This document shows, one piece after another, positions 43,530 to 52,652 of a stretch of DNA of 64,000 bases. The translations under genes and the position numbers were made by a program. The first letter of the stretch is position 1. Each line of letters opens with the position of its first letter. Under the pieces are notes generated by a model. It saw only the letters and a program-made list of their open reading frames with translations, had not been told where the DNA came from and searched no databases. Origin of the DNA: Anaerolineales bacterium (GTDB taxonomy: Bacteria; Chloroflexota; Anaerolineae; Anaerolineales; Villigracilaceae); assembly GCA_016789305.1 (NCBI GenBank), contig JAEURJ010000009.1:248001-312000 (forward strand), read 5' to 3'.

Positions 43530-43565
43530 ATTGCAGGGGCGGATCGCGATCTGCCCCTGCAATTT
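43528..43565. repeat. Near-perfect palindrome of the GGGGCG intergenic family
   Basis: 38 bases with arms AAATTGCAGGGGC and complement; one G/T mismatch in the centre. It overlaps the tmk stop and could act as a terminator, though the T run is short. Confidence 0.7.
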
Positions 43566-43567
43566 GA

Positions 43568-43573
43568 TACAAT
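43568..43573 (+). promoter_or_regulatory. Candidate -10 box (TACAAT) for a leaderless transcript
   Basis: TACAAT ends six bases before ATG 43580; no Shine-Dalgarno is present. Confidence 0.4.
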
Positions 43574-43579
43574 CCCATC

Positions 43580-44269
43580 ATGCCTCCCATCAACCTTCAC
43601 CTCTTCTCCACGCCCGGCAAAATGGACATCGGTTATATTGTCGAGGCTAGCCGTCCGTATCTTGAAAACAAAGATGACCCCATGGTTGCCTTCCTGCCGC
43701 TTGCCTCTCTTTATGCAGAGCGCTGGCTGGAAGTCACAAAAGCGTCCTTCAAAAATTTGGGGCGTGTTGAAAATATCAATGCAGAGTTGATGTCACAAAA
43801 AGAGATCGAAGCGATCCTGCGCGATTGCTCGGTGGTATATATCTCAGGCGGCAATACATTTTTACTTAATCATCGTCTGCACGCCAGTGGAATCATGCCG
43901 TATCTGAAAAAGAAAATCCAATCCGGCCTGCCGTTGGTTGGTTTCAGCGCCGGGGCCATGGTCTGCGGACCCAACATCCTCTCTTCTTTTGATATGAACA
44001 CGGTTGGCACTACATTCTTTGATGGCTTGAAAGCCGCACCGTTCAATTTCTCCTGCCACTATCCGCTGGATGGGCATGGACAATCGATGAAAGATGAATG
44101 GCTGCGCGATTATCATTTTTTCAATGACAATCCCATTTTGATGATGTGCGACAACGCTTATGTACGGATTGATGGCGCCAAGGCAACTTTGGTCCGCGGC
44201 GAAGCATATATCTGGCGCAAGGACGAAGAAAAAGAAAAACTCGAAGAAGGCAAACTGATCAAGGCATAG
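43580..44269 (+). CDS. Peptidase S51 family protein (dipeptidase E/cyanophycinase-like)
   Basis: 229 residues, class I glutamine-amidotransferase-like fold. The catalytic serine lies in GFSAGAMVCG, preceded by YISGGNTFLL, both typical of S51; a conserved His follows in the second half. Members cleave Asp-X dipeptides or cyanophycin. Length matches PepE. The start lies six bases after TACAAT without a ribosome binding site. The ClbS-like gene follows after 11 bases. Confidence 0.85.
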   Translation: MPPINLHLFSTPGKMDIGYIVEASRPYLENKDDPMVAFLPLASLYAERWLEVTKASFKNLGRVENINAELMSQKEIEAILRDCSVVYISGGNTFLLNHRLHASGIMPYLKKKIQSGLPLVGFSAGAMVCGPNILSSFDMNTVGTTFFDGLKAAPFNFSCHYPLDGHGQSMKDEWLRDYHFFNDNPILMMCDNAYVRIDGAKATLVRGEAYIWRKDEEKEKLEEGKLIKA

Positions 44270-44280
44270 GAGATTTCGTC

Positions 44281-44790
44281 ATGACAGAAGAACAATGGAT
44301 GCCGGGAAATAAAAAAGAATTGATATCTGCCATCGAGCGCGAATGGAATCTGCTGATTCAGCTCGCGGAAAAACTCACAGACGAGCAAATGACCAAGCCG
44401 GATGAAGGCGGCTGGTCACCGAAGGACAATCTCGCTCATCTCACGGAATGGATGAACGCGCTGATGGGCTACCATCTGGACCGCCGTCCGCGCCACGAAG
44501 CGATGAATCTCCCTGAAGAAGTCATCAAGGATTGGGATTTCGACATCATCAATCCCGCCCTGTTTGAGCGCAATCAAAACCGCTCCCGCAAAGAAGTGAT
44601 GGACGAATTAAAGGGGACCTACAAAAAGTTATACGACAAGCTCAACGCGATGTCCTTCGAAGACCTGCTCAAACCGCGCCATGATGATGACCCGGAAAAA
44701 CGTCCCGTTTTATTATGGGTGCTGGGCGACACCACCGAGCATTTTCTTGAACACCGCGAAACCATCGAAAGAGGATTGAAAGAAAAATAA
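44281..44790 (+). CDS. ClbS/DfsB family four-helix-bundle protein (DUF1706, DinB-like)
   Basis: 169 residues. GGWSPKDNLAHLTEWMNALMG near 62-82, here noted as the WSxKDxLAHLxxW pattern, is the DUF1706 signature, and DTTEHFLEHRETI supplies the C-terminal histidines. ClbS is a colibactin self-resistance hydrolase and DfsB an iron-responsive protein; most members are uncharacterised. The start has AGGAG. It sits between the S51 peptidase and map. Confidence 0.85.
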   Translation: MTEEQWMPGNKKELISAIEREWNLLIQLAEKLTDEQMTKPDEGGWSPKDNLAHLTEWMNALMGYHLDRRPRHEAMNLPEEVIKDWDFDIINPALFERNQNRSRKEVMDELKGTYKKLYDKLNAMSFEDLLKPRHDDDPEKRPVLLWVLGDTTEHFLEHRETIERGLKEK

Positions 44791-44792
44791 TC

Positions 44793-45536
44793 ATGATCGT
44801 CGAATCGGACCAGGATATCAAAAGTTTAAAAGCCATCGGGCATGTCTGCGCGATGGCTCTGCAAAAAATGATCAGCGAAGCAAGACCCGGCATGACCACA
44901 CTGGAACTGGACAATATCGGCAGTGAATTCCTAAAAAAAGAAGGCGCAGTTTCCGCGCCGCAGTCCATGTATCGATTTCCCGGAGCCACCTGCATCAGCA
45001 TTTCCCCCATCATTGCACACGGTATTCCCGATCACCACGTGTTGAAAGAAGGTGAACTGATCAACATTGATGTTTCCGCCGAAATGGACGGTTACTTTGG
45101 CGATACCGGCGCGTCGATGGTCGTTGGAAAACAAATCCCTGAATATGAAAAAATGTTCGAGGCTACAAAGTCCGCGCTGGCAAAGGCGCTGCAGGTTGCG
45201 AAGGCAGGCGAACCACTAAACCTCATTGGTAAAACCATTCAAGAGGAGGCCCGGCAAAACGGATTCAACGTGATCAAGGACCTGACCGGTCATGGCATCG
45301 GACACAAACTTCACGAGGAACCGGCTTCCGTTCATAATTTTTACAAATCAGATGAGCGCTTCATCCTGACCGAAGGCCTGGTCCTGGCCATTGAACCTTT
45401 CCTCACCACCGGCAAAGGGCACATCGTCGAGAAAAAAGACGGCTGGTCCCTGCAAACTGTCGACAAAACCATCGCCGCCCAATTCGAACACACCATCATC
45501 GTCACAAAGAACGAACCGATCATTTTGACGATCTGA
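44793..45536 (+). CDS. map: Methionine aminopeptidase type I
   Basis: 247 residues. It removes the initiator Met from nascent proteins. Metal ligands Asp93, Asp104, His167 (TGHGIGH), Glu201 (AIEPF) and Glu232 (FEHT) and substrate His76 (AHGIPD) are all present. Two bases separate it from the ClbS-like stop, so translation is coupled. No SecY/adk neighbours; this is a stand-alone copy. Confidence 0.95.
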   Translation: MIVESDQDIKSLKAIGHVCAMALQKMISEARPGMTTLELDNIGSEFLKKEGAVSAPQSMYRFPGATCISISPIIAHGIPDHHVLKEGELINIDVSAEMDGYFGDTGASMVVGKQIPEYEKMFEATKSALAKALQVAKAGEPLNLIGKTIQEEARQNGFNVIKDLTGHGIGHKLHEEPASVHNFYKSDERFILTEGLVLAIEPFLTTGKGHIVEKKDGWSLQTVDKTIAAQFEHTIIVTKNEPIILTI

Positions 45537-45567
45537 TCACTGTCAAATTGTGTTTATTGGAATCCAG

Positions 45568-45612
45568 AAGTTCTACTTCCGGCGCTTGGCAGATTCTTCG
45601 CAAGTAGAACTT
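45568..45612. repeat. Inverted repeat between convergent genes
   Basis: 11-base perfect arms AAGTTCTACTT / AAGTAGAACTT with a 23-base loop, located between map and the convergent LOG-family gene. No T run, so not a classical terminator. Confidence 0.55.
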
Positions 45613-45634
45613 GCTGACTCCATCGTTAAAGAAT

Positions 45635-46216
45635 TTACTCTTCCTTCAACCATCTCTTTACCGCATCATGCGGGTGTTCGTATTTCTCCATCAAGCTCAA
45701 TAAAACCTCGGCATTCATCTCACTGAACACAGCTTTGCGGTGCTCCGAGAAGACAAATCCTTCCGCCACTGCATGATCCATCGCGGCAAGTAATGGATCA
45801 TAATATTTTTTTACATTCAACAACCCTACAGGTTTTTCATGCGCACCAGTCTGCGCCCAAGTGATGGTTTCAAAGAGTTCATCCCATGTACCGAAACCGC
45901 CGGGCAGGGCAATATATCCATCTGAAAGTTCGTGCATCCGCGCCTTGCGGCCGTGCATATCAGGAGCCACATCCATGCGTGTGAGGCCGGTATGCGCCAG
46001 GGCAGGCGTGTTCATCGAGGGAATGATCACACCGATCACCTCGCCACCTGCAGATAAAGCTCCGTTGGCAACTTCGCCCATCAAGCCGGTCTTACCGCCA
46101 CCGTAGACCAGCCGAATACCGTGCTTGGCGAGAGTTACACCCAATTGAAAGGCCGCACCTTTATAGTCCGCATGGACCGAGTCTGAGGACCCGCAAAACA
46201 CACAAATTGATTTCAT
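45635..46216 (-). CDS. LOG family protein (TIGR00730; cytokinin riboside phosphoribohydrolase-like)
   Basis: 193 residues, Rossmann-like fold. N-terminal ICVFCGSSDSVH and YGGGKTGLMGEVA, then PGGFGTWDELFE (the PGGxGTxxE motif that binds the nucleotide phosphate). The enzyme cleaves the N-glycosidic bond of nucleoside 5'-monophosphates to release base and ribose 5-phosphate; in bacteria it is often assigned a salvage or cytokinin-activating role. The ATG has a modest GGAAGTG site. Confidence 0.9.
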   Translation of the reverse strand: MKSICVFCGSSDSVHADYKGAAFQLGVTLAKHGIRLVYGGGKTGLMGEVANGALSAGGEVIGVIIPSMNTPALAHTGLTRMDVAPDMHGRKARMHELSDGYIALPGGFGTWDELFETITWAQTGAHEKPVGLLNVKKYYDPLLAAMDHAVAEGFVFSEHRKAVFSEMNAEVLLSLMEKYEHPHDAVKRWLKEE

Positions 46217-46340
46217 GGTATTTTCACTTCCCTATTTTGGAGTATTTTGCAAATGTATCACAAATAAGCAGGTTAGAGTTATGTTAGTGTAACCTTTGTA
46301 TGCTTGACTTACATGCCACGCAGGGGTGAAAATAGCCACT

Positions 46341-47249
46341 ATGGATTACAAAGACTACTACAAGATCCTTGGCGTGGACCGCAAGGCCAGCGCGGACGAT
46401 ATCCGCACGGCCTATCGCAAGCTGGCCATGAAACTTCACCCGGATAAAAACCCGGGCGATAAAAAAGCCGAGGACAAATTCAAGGAAATTAACGAAGCCT
46501 ATCAGGTCCTGAGCGATGACGAAAAACGCGCGCGCTATGACCAGTTGGGCAGCGCCTATTCCAATTTCCGCACCAGCGGCGGACGGCCCGGCGATTTCCA
46601 ATGGGACGACTGGTTCCAACAACAAGCCGGCCAACAACGAGGCGGGTATGGAAATGCAAATCCTTCCTCTTCCTTCGGGGGCGGTGGCACGGGTAATTTC
46701 TCTGATTTCTTCCGCATGATCTTCGGTGAAGCCATGCGTTCGCAAGGATATAACAGCCCGGCACAGGGTTATGAACAGGAGATGGAAATCTCCCTCCAGG
46801 AAGCCTACGATGGCACCACCCGCCAATTGCAAACCAATGGACGCAAGCTGCAGGTCCGCATCCCTGCCGGGGTGAAGACAGGTTCCAAAGTCCGAGTGGC
46901 AGGCGCGGCACCGGATGGAAGCGATCTGTATCTCGTCGTCAATATCCCTGAAGATTCCCGTTTCGAAATGAACGGCAACGATCTCACTACAACGTCCACG
47001 GTCGATGTATTTACATTGATCCTCGGCGGCGATGCTGATGTGGAAACGCCCACCGGCAAAGTGAAATTAAATATTCCCGCAGGCACTCAACCGGAACAGG
47101 TGTTTCGTCTTGCAGGTCGGGGAATGCCGCAATTAAAATCCCCCACCTCCAAAGGCGACCTGTTCGTGAAGTTGAAAGTGCAAATTCCCAAATACCTTTC
47201 CACCAAACAAAGGGAATTGCTCGAAGAAGCATCCCGTATTAAGTTTTAA
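46341..47249 (+). CDS. DnaJ-type co-chaperone without zinc finger (CbpA-like)
   Basis: 302 residues from ATG 46341 with AGGGGTG upstream; GTG 46326 lies in that site. J domain (1-70) with HPD at 33-35, a Gly/Gln/Ser-rich linker (about 75-140) and the DnaJ C-terminal substrate-binding domains (about 145-300; [32 protein letters not shown]). The zinc-binding CxxCxGxG repeats are absent, as in CbpA. It stimulates DnaK. The following HtrA lipoprotein gene starts 14 bases downstream. Confidence 0.92.
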   Translation: MDYKDYYKILGVDRKASADDIRTAYRKLAMKLHPDKNPGDKKAEDKFKEINEAYQVLSDDEKRARYDQLGSAYSNFRTSGGRPGDFQWDDWFQQQAGQQRGGYGNANPSSSFGGGGTGNFSDFFRMIFGEAMRSQGYNSPAQGYEQEMEISLQEAYDGTTRQLQTNGRKLQVRIPAGVKTGSKVRVAGAAPDGSDLYLVVNIPEDSRFEMNGNDLTTTSTVDVFTLILGGDADVETPTGKVKLNIPAGTQPEQVFRLAGRGMPQLKSPTSKGDLFVKLKVQIPKYLSTKQRELLEEASRIKF

Positions 47250-47263
47250 ATTCAGGAGATTCA

Positions 47264-48400
47264 ATGTATAAAAAGAAAAGCTTGCTGGCTTTTGTTATTT
47301 TAACGCTTGCAATTTTAGCCTGCCAAACCCCGTTGACCGGTACCACTCCGTCGGCAGTGCAGCCTGTTGTCGTGATCCCAACTGTGATCCCCGCTGAGGG
47401 CATTTCACAAAACCCAGTTGAGAGTCAGGATGTGCTGGTCTCGTTATATGAACGGGTCAGTCCGGGAACAGTGGCTATCATCACAGATCAGGGACAGGGC
47501 TCGGGCTTTGTGTACGACGGAAATGGTCATATCGTTACAAACTATCATGTGGTCGAAGGTGCAAACGTGATCGAAGTGCGTTTTACCTCCGGCTTCATGG
47601 GATATGGAACTGTAGTCGGAACTGATCTGGATTCGGATATTGCTGTTGTCAAAGTGGATGGATCCGCCGATGAGTTTCACCCCGTCCCGCTCGGCGATTC
47701 AGACGCGCTGAGTGTTGGTCAGACCGTAGTTGCCATTGGCAACCCGTTTGGTTTGGATACGACCATGACTGTGGGCATTGTCTCCGCATTGGGCCGCACC
47801 TTGGACTCTGCGCACCAAAGCCCGGACGGGAATTTGTTCACCGCAGGCGACATCATTCAAACGGATGCGGCCATTAACCCGGGCAACTCCGGCGGTCCGC
47901 TGTTCAACATCAACGGTGAAGTCATCGGTGTCAACCGCGCCATTATCAGCAATGCCACCACCACAACCGGCCAACCCACGAATTCCGGCATTGGCTTTGC
48001 TGTTTCAGTCAACATCGTAAAACGGGTTGTTCCTGTGTTGATCGAGAAGGGCAAATACGATTACCCCTACCTCGGGATTTCCTCGATCGATTCCCTCACC
48101 CTCGAAATGGTGGAAGCACTAGGTTTAAAAAGTTACACCGGCGCCTACGTGACCAATGTTGCAACCGGCGGCCCGGCCGATAAAGCTGGCATCATAGCCG
48201 GTAACCAGGCGACCGGCTTGCGCGGATTGCTCTCGGGCGGTGATTTGATCGTCGCGATCGATGGGCGCGAGATTCGCACGTTTGATGAATTGCTTTCCTA
48301 CCTGATCACCCACAAGGGCCCGGGCGATACCGTGATTCTCACCGTTCTTCGCGGTGAGGAAAAAACAGATATCTCCATTACGTTGGAAAAACGTCCTTAA
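47264..48400 (+). CDS. Lipoprotein HtrA-like serine protease with PDZ domain
   Basis: 378 residues. Signal peptide ending in LAILAC (lipidated Cys20). Trypsin-like domain with His95 (TNYHVV), Asp125 (SDIAVVK) and Ser209 (GNSGGPLF), then a PDZ domain (about 275-372; GGPADKAGI, LLSGGDLIVAIDG). Lipid anchoring places it outside the membrane. The AGGAG site is good. Second HtrA of the window; the first is helix-anchored. It probably forms an operon with the DnaJ gene, linking two protein-quality functions. Confidence 0.92.
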   Translation: MYKKKSLLAFVILTLAILACQTPLTGTTPSAVQPVVVIPTVIPAEGISQNPVESQDVLVSLYERVSPGTVAIITDQGQGSGFVYDGNGHIVTNYHVVEGANVIEVRFTSGFMGYGTVVGTDLDSDIAVVKVDGSADEFHPVPLGDSDALSVGQTVVAIGNPFGLDTTMTVGIVSALGRTLDSAHQSPDGNLFTAGDIIQTDAAINPGNSGGPLFNINGEVIGVNRAIISNATTTTGQPTNSGIGFAVSVNIVKRVVPVLIEKGKYDYPYLGISSIDSLTLEMVEALGLKSYTGAYVTNVATGGPADKAGIIAGNQATGLRGLLSGGDLIVAIDGREIRTFDELLSYLITHKGPGDTVILTVLRGEEKTDISITLEKRP

Positions 48401-48403
48401 GAA

Positions 48404-48441
48404 AAAAAGCGGTTCAGAGCAAACTCTGAACCGCTTTTTAT
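48404..48441. terminator. Bidirectional terminator
   Basis: Stem AAAAAGCGGTTCAGAG / CTCTGAACCGCTTTTT with a short loop between the convergent HtrA and sulfite-oxidase-like genes. Confidence 0.9.
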
Positions 48442-49083
48442 TTAGCCAAATCGTTCTTCACGCCAAACATCGGCGCGGTTGTGATAGCCGGCCTGTTCCC
48501 AAAATCCGCGTTTGTCTCGCGTCATGAATTCCATCGACCTCACCCACTTGGCACCCTTCCACAAGTAGGGAGTTTCAAGGTCTTCACGTCCGGGGATAAA
48601 TCCCACCATGCCGCGCAACGGATATCCATGATCAGGGGTGATTGGCTCGCCATTGAAATGAGTGGCCAGCAGGAAATTATCCTGCAAGACCACTTCCAAC
48701 GGCAGGTTGACCGTAAAACCGTATTCCGCATGTTGCATCACATGAGTGGCCGCAGGCTTGATCTTGAAAAAACCATTGTCCACCAGCGCTTTGATCGAAA
48801 CGCCTTCCCAGGTGGTATCGAACTTGCTCCAGCGGGTCACGCAGTGAATATCCATTTGAATTTTGGCGCGGGGAAGCTGATTGAATTCATCCCAACTCCA
48901 GCGCTTTTCCTCCTCCACCTCACCCCAAATACGAAAGTCCCAGGTGGCCGGGCTGAAAGCCGGCACAGGACCGTAATGCAGCACCGGGAATTTTTGGGTC
49001 AAAGATTGGCCGGGTGGCAGGCGTCCTTCGGCGCGAACCTTGTCTTCCTGCTGGCGGCGGTCAAATCCTTCAAATTGAAACAT
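48442..49083 (-). CDS. Sulfite oxidase-like molybdopterin oxidoreductase
   Basis: 213 residues, the size of the stand-alone oxidoreductase molybdopterin-binding domain (YedY/YuiH group). The molybdenum-ligating Cys is in IHCVTRWSKFD, and DHGYPLRGMVGFIPGRED resembles the cofactor-binding loop. There is no TAT signal, so it is cytoplasmic. The substrate is unknown. The start has GAGGTGA. It borders a region with a methyltransferase relic. Confidence 0.85.
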   Translation of the reverse strand: MFQFEGFDRRQQEDKVRAEGRLPPGQSLTQKFPVLHYGPVPAFSPATWDFRIWGEVEEEKRWSWDEFNQLPRAKIQMDIHCVTRWSKFDTTWEGVSIKALVDNGFFKIKPAATHVMQHAEYGFTVNLPLEVVLQDNFLLATHFNGEPITPDHGYPLRGMVGFIPGREDLETPYLWKGAKWVRSMEFMTRDKRGFWEQAGYHNRADVWREERFG

Positions 49084-49187
49084 ACTTCACCTCACTCTAT
49101 AAATTAGGGAAAAATCCTGCACTGCCTAGACTCTCAAGCCTTTTCGGATGTTACCCGAAAAATATTATGATTTTCTTAACAATTATA

Positions 49188-49298
49188 GTGGATTTGAAGT
49201 CTGCCTTCACCGGGCAACATGTGATGGAAGCCGGCACAGGCTCCGGTTCCATGATGATCGCGTTTAAACTTAATCCGCAATTGGCCTTTCAAATCTGA
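49188..49298 (+). pseudogene. Relic of a TrmI-like SAM methyltransferase
   Basis: Within the 309-base gap before the channel gene, one frame reads DLKSAFTGQHVMEAGTGSGS and continues for 15 residues to a stop. This matches motif I of tRNA (adenine-58-N1)-methyltransferases (VLEAGTGSGS). No start codon, N-terminal domain or remaining catalytic domain is present, so it is a fragment. The rest of the gap holds a small hairpin near 49140-49160 and no gene. Confidence 0.5.
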
Positions 49299-49392
49299 AA
49301 AAACTTCAATACCAGGCCGAATTACCTATCCCCTATCTCTTGATTGCTCGTATAATGGGGAAAATTTCAGCAAGCGTGAGGAGAGTGGAAAT

Positions 49393-51285
49393 ATGAAGGG
49401 CCCAAGTTTCAAACAGCGTTTTCAATACTGGTTCGATAATTACATGTCGCGGGGCACGGGCGCGATGTTGACCGGGTTATTCGTTTTGTCTGCATTGATC
49501 ATCTTCGCCGCAGCCGCCTTGGTCAAAATGACCAATACCGCACCAAACGGAGAAAGCTTCCTTGAAGTAGCCTGGATGAGTCTGCTGCGCACACTCGACT
49601 CCGGCACCATGGGCGGGGACACCGGCAGTCCATTCTTTCTGTTGATGATGTTGATCGTCACCTTCGGGGGCGTTTTTGTTGTCAGCGCCCTGATCGGTAT
49701 CATCAACAATGGCCTCGAAGACAAGATGGAAGAACTCCGCAAGGGCCGCTCGCAGGTGCTGGAAAATGACCATACCCTCATCCTCGGCTGGACGCCGCAA
49801 GTCTTCACCATTATTTCAGAAATCATTCTTGCCAACGAGAGTCGCAAAAGCGGCGCAGTCATTGTCGTATTGGCCGATCAGGACAAGGTCGAGATGGAAG
49901 ATGCGATCAACGAACGCATCTCCGACACAAAGAATACCCGCGTCATCTGCCGCTCGGGAAGCCCAATCGACCTGACCGATCTCGAAATCGCCAGCCCGCA
50001 CACCGCGCGTTCGATCATCGTGCTGGCAGAAGGCGAGGATCCTGATACACACGTGATCAAATCCGTGCTTGCGATCACGAACAACCCCAACCGCCGTGAA
50101 GAACCCTATCACATCGTCACACAGATCCGCGATCAGAAAAACATGGACGTGGTCAAAATGCTTGGCACCAAGGATGTGGTTCAGCCAATCCTTTCCAATG
50201 ATCTGATCGCCCGCGTGGTCGCGCAAACTTCACGCCAGAGCGGTCTGTCCATTGTCTACACCGAATTAATGAACTTTGGCGGCGACGAAATTTATTTCAA
50301 ACAGGAACCCGCCCTCTCCGGCAAAACCTTTGGTGATGCGCTCTCTGCATTTGAAACATCCACGGTGATGGGTATTCGCAAAGCAGATGGAACCGTTGCA
50401 ATGAATCCAGGCATGGACACCCGCATTCAATCCGGAGACCAGCTCTTCCTGATCGCGGAAGACGACGACAAGATTTCCCTCTCTGCTGCACGCGTCGCAG
50501 CGGAAGAAAGCCTGATCCAGCAAAGCGGAAAAGTTTCCAAGCTCAAGCCGGAACGCGCGCTCATCCTCGGCTGGAACCGCTCCGGCTCCACCATTGTCCG
50601 CGAACTCGATAACTATGTAGCCAAGGGCTCACAATTAACCATCGTTTCCAATATTTACGAACTCGACAAACAACTCAGACTGGAAGCCGGAAAACTCACC
50701 AATCAAAAAGTGACCGTCCTCGAAGGCGATATTCGCGACCGCGCCCTGCTCGAAAAACTGGAAGCTGCCGAGTATGACCATGTGATCGTCCTGGCATACA
50801 GTCACCTCGAACCCCAAGAAGCAGATGCCATCACACTCGTCACATTGCTGCACTTGCGCGATATTGCAGAACGCGATGAAACCCCATTCTCCGTGGTCAG
50901 CGAAATGCTCGACCTGCGAAACCGCGAACTCGCCGAAGCCGCCAAAGTCGATGACTTTATCGTCAGCGATCACCTGATCAGTTTGATGATGGCCCAACTC
51001 TCAGAAAATGCCGAACTGCTTGGCGTCTTCACCGACATGTTCGACCCAGAGGGCTCCGAGATTTATCTCAAACCGATGGGAGATTATGTTTCCATCGAAA
51101 AGCCGGTCAACTTCACCACCGTGATCGAAGCCGCGCGCCGTCGTGGTGAAACTGCCATCGGCTATCGCCTGATGAGTGAAGTCAACAATGCTGAAAAATC
51201 CTACGGCGTACATACCAATCCAAAGAAATCTGAAAAAGTTTCCTTTACCGCAGAAGACAAAGTGATCGTAATTTCAGAAAGCTGA
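49393..51285 (+). CDS. CASTOR/POLLUX (DMI1)-like ion channel with RCK/TrkA-N domains
   Basis: 630 residues. Two N-terminal helices (about 22-45 and 78-102) flank a pore loop with LRTLDSGTMGGDTGSP, which lacks the TVGYG potassium filter, as in the CASTOR/POLLUX family. Two regulatory nucleotide-binding RCK-type domains follow (about 115-350; HTLILGWTPQVF, and 385-610; RALILGWNRSGST). Plant relatives conduct Ca2+ or K+; bacterial members are poorly studied. GGAGAG upstream supports the start. The gene is monocistronic with a strong terminator. Confidence 0.88.
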   Translation: MKGPSFKQRFQYWFDNYMSRGTGAMLTGLFVLSALIIFAAAALVKMTNTAPNGESFLEVAWMSLLRTLDSGTMGGDTGSPFFLLMMLIVTFGGVFVVSALIGIINNGLEDKMEELRKGRSQVLENDHTLILGWTPQVFTIISEIILANESRKSGAVIVVLADQDKVEMEDAINERISDTKNTRVICRSGSPIDLTDLEIASPHTARSIIVLAEGEDPDTHVIKSVLAITNNPNRREEPYHIVTQIRDQKNMDVVKMLGTKDVVQPILSNDLIARVVAQTSRQSGLSIVYTELMNFGGDEIYFKQEPALSGKTFGDALSAFETSTVMGIRKADGTVAMNPGMDTRIQSGDQLFLIAEDDDKISLSAARVAAEESLIQQSGKVSKLKPERALILGWNRSGSTIVRELDNYVAKGSQLTIVSNIYELDKQLRLEAGKLTNQKVTVLEGDIRDRALLEKLEAAEYDHVIVLAYSHLEPQEADAITLVTLLHLRDIAERDETPFSVVSEMLDLRNRELAEAAKVDDFIVSDHLISLMMAQLSENAELLGVFTDMFDPEGSEIYLKPMGDYVSIEKPVNFTTVIEAARRRGETAIGYRLMSEVNNAEKSYGVHTNPKKSEKVSFTAEDKVIVISES

Positions 51286-51293
51286 TATTTCCA

Positions 51294-51334
51294 AATAAAA
51301 AGATCCGCAGGTTGAACCTGCGGATCTTTTTATT
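51294..51334. terminator. Bidirectional terminator
   Basis: 20-bp perfect stem (AATAAAAAGATCCGCAGGTT and complement) around a single central base, between convergent genes. Confidence 0.88.
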
Positions 51335-51355
51335 AATGGAGTGAAAAGTAATTTG

Positions 51356-52588
51356 TTATACAAGCCTGAAGAGACTGATGCTTTCGATGTGATAGGTTTG
51401 CGGGAAGAGATCAAAGGGAGTGGCTTCTTCCAGTTGATACCCGGCATGGATGAGACGCGAAGCATCGCGCGCCAAAGTGGACGGGTCGCAGGAAACGTAG
51501 GCGATGACCTGCGGCTTGATGTTGATGATGGCGTCAAGCGCATGTTTTTCGATGCCGGCACGCGGCGGGTCAACGATCATATAAAGTGGACCATCAAATT
51601 TCCCGGTCAACGCCGGCAGGATTTCTTCCGCCTCGCCTTCGTACAATTCCACGTTTTCAAATTCATCCAAATTGATCGCAAAATCTTCGCAAGCAGATTC
51701 TGACGATTCGACACCAATGACCTGTTTGCATTTGGATGCAAAGAATTTACTGAACAATCCCGCACCGCAATATACGTCCATCAAAGTGGTATCGGAAGAA
51801 ACAGGTAATATGGCAAGCAAGTGTTGAACCATTTTCCCGGCCATCTTTGTGTTGACTTGAAAGAAAGATGCAGCCGAAACATGGAAATCTTTTTCGAGCA
51901 CACTAATCGTGAGATGGTCCTGTCCGGCAATGACCACAGCATGGTCATCATAAATGTGGACGACGGAAATATCGGCTTCGATTTCAAGCTCGGGCGTTTC
52001 AGGGCTTTCCGATTCCAGGATGAGCATTAATTCCTCATCCTGCCCAACACGTACTGAAATGCGTTCCGCGCCGACCGTGGTTTCAAATTGCAGGTCGGGC
52101 CAGAAGGTTTGAATCCCTGCTTGCGGCAAATGACATTCTGAGATCGGGATCACGGAACGACCTCTTGCATTCACAAATCCCACCCTGCCATCTTCGGTCA
52201 AATGGAATTGCATGTGATTGCGGTAATTCCATTCAGCCGGCGATGCGATCATCGGCTGGACCGGCGGATTCTCGATCTTGCCAATGCGTTTCAATTGGTC
52301 ACGAAGAATCTCCGCCTTGGCTTTCAATTGATTTTCATACGACAGGCTTTGATAATGACATCCGCCGCATTTTGAAAAGTGGATGCATCGCGGTGTGATT
52401 CTTTCAGGCGAACTTTCGGATATTTCCAGGATCTCGCCGCGCGCAAACCCTTTTTTCTCTTCAGTCAATCGCACGCGCACATGTTCGTTCGGCAAGCCAA
52501 ACGGAACAAAAACGGCACGGCCATCTGATAAGCGTCCCATGGCTTCGCCGCCGTACGTGAGGGTTGTAAGCGTGACTTCGTGTTCCAT
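51356..52588 (-). CDS. 23S rRNA (uracil-C5)-methyltransferase, RlmD/TrmA family
   Basis: 410 residues from ATG 52588. A further in-frame ATG at 52606 falls inside the stem of an upstream terminator, so the shorter form is preferred. TRAM domain at the N-terminus (1-55), 4Fe-4S cysteines Cys68, Cys74, Cys77 (FSKCGGC) plus a later Cys, SAM motif DVYCGAGLFS, and the catalytic SCDPSTLARD. It methylates C5 of uridine in rRNA or tRNA; the RlmD versus TrmA target cannot be read directly, the Fe-S cluster favours rRNA. Confidence 0.9.
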   Translation of the reverse strand: MEHEVTLTTLTYGGEAMGRLSDGRAVFVPFGLPNEHVRVRLTEEKKGFARGEILEISESSPERITPRCIHFSKCGGCHYQSLSYENQLKAKAEILRDQLKRIGKIENPPVQPMIASPAEWNYRNHMQFHLTEDGRVGFVNARGRSVIPISECHLPQAGIQTFWPDLQFETTVGAERISVRVGQDEELMLILESESPETPELEIEADISVVHIYDDHAVVIAGQDHLTISVLEKDFHVSAASFFQVNTKMAGKMVQHLLAILPVSSDTTLMDVYCGAGLFSKFFASKCKQVIGVESSESACEDFAINLDEFENVELYEGEAEEILPALTGKFDGPLYMIVDPPRAGIEKHALDAIINIKPQVIAYVSCDPSTLARDASRLIHAGYQLEEATPFDLFPQTYHIESISLFRLV

Positions 52589-52593
52589 AAACA

Positions 52594-52633
52594 AAAGGAC
52601 GGCCATTCCCCGAAATCGGTTTTGGCCGTCTTT
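52594..52633 (-). terminator. Terminator of the 56-residue membrane protein gene
   Basis: 8-bp stem GACGGCCA / TGGCCGTC with a 17-base loop containing a minor pairing; followed on the minus strand by TTTTG. It precedes the methyltransferase ATG by six bases. Confidence 0.6.
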
Positions 52634-52652
52634 CTTATTTGGGTTTCAATAA

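Noticed and set aside
49014..49298. 94-residue plus-strand frame as a functional gene
   Set aside because: Its first half is antisense to the sulfite-oxidase-like gene; only the last part looks like a methyltransferase fragment.
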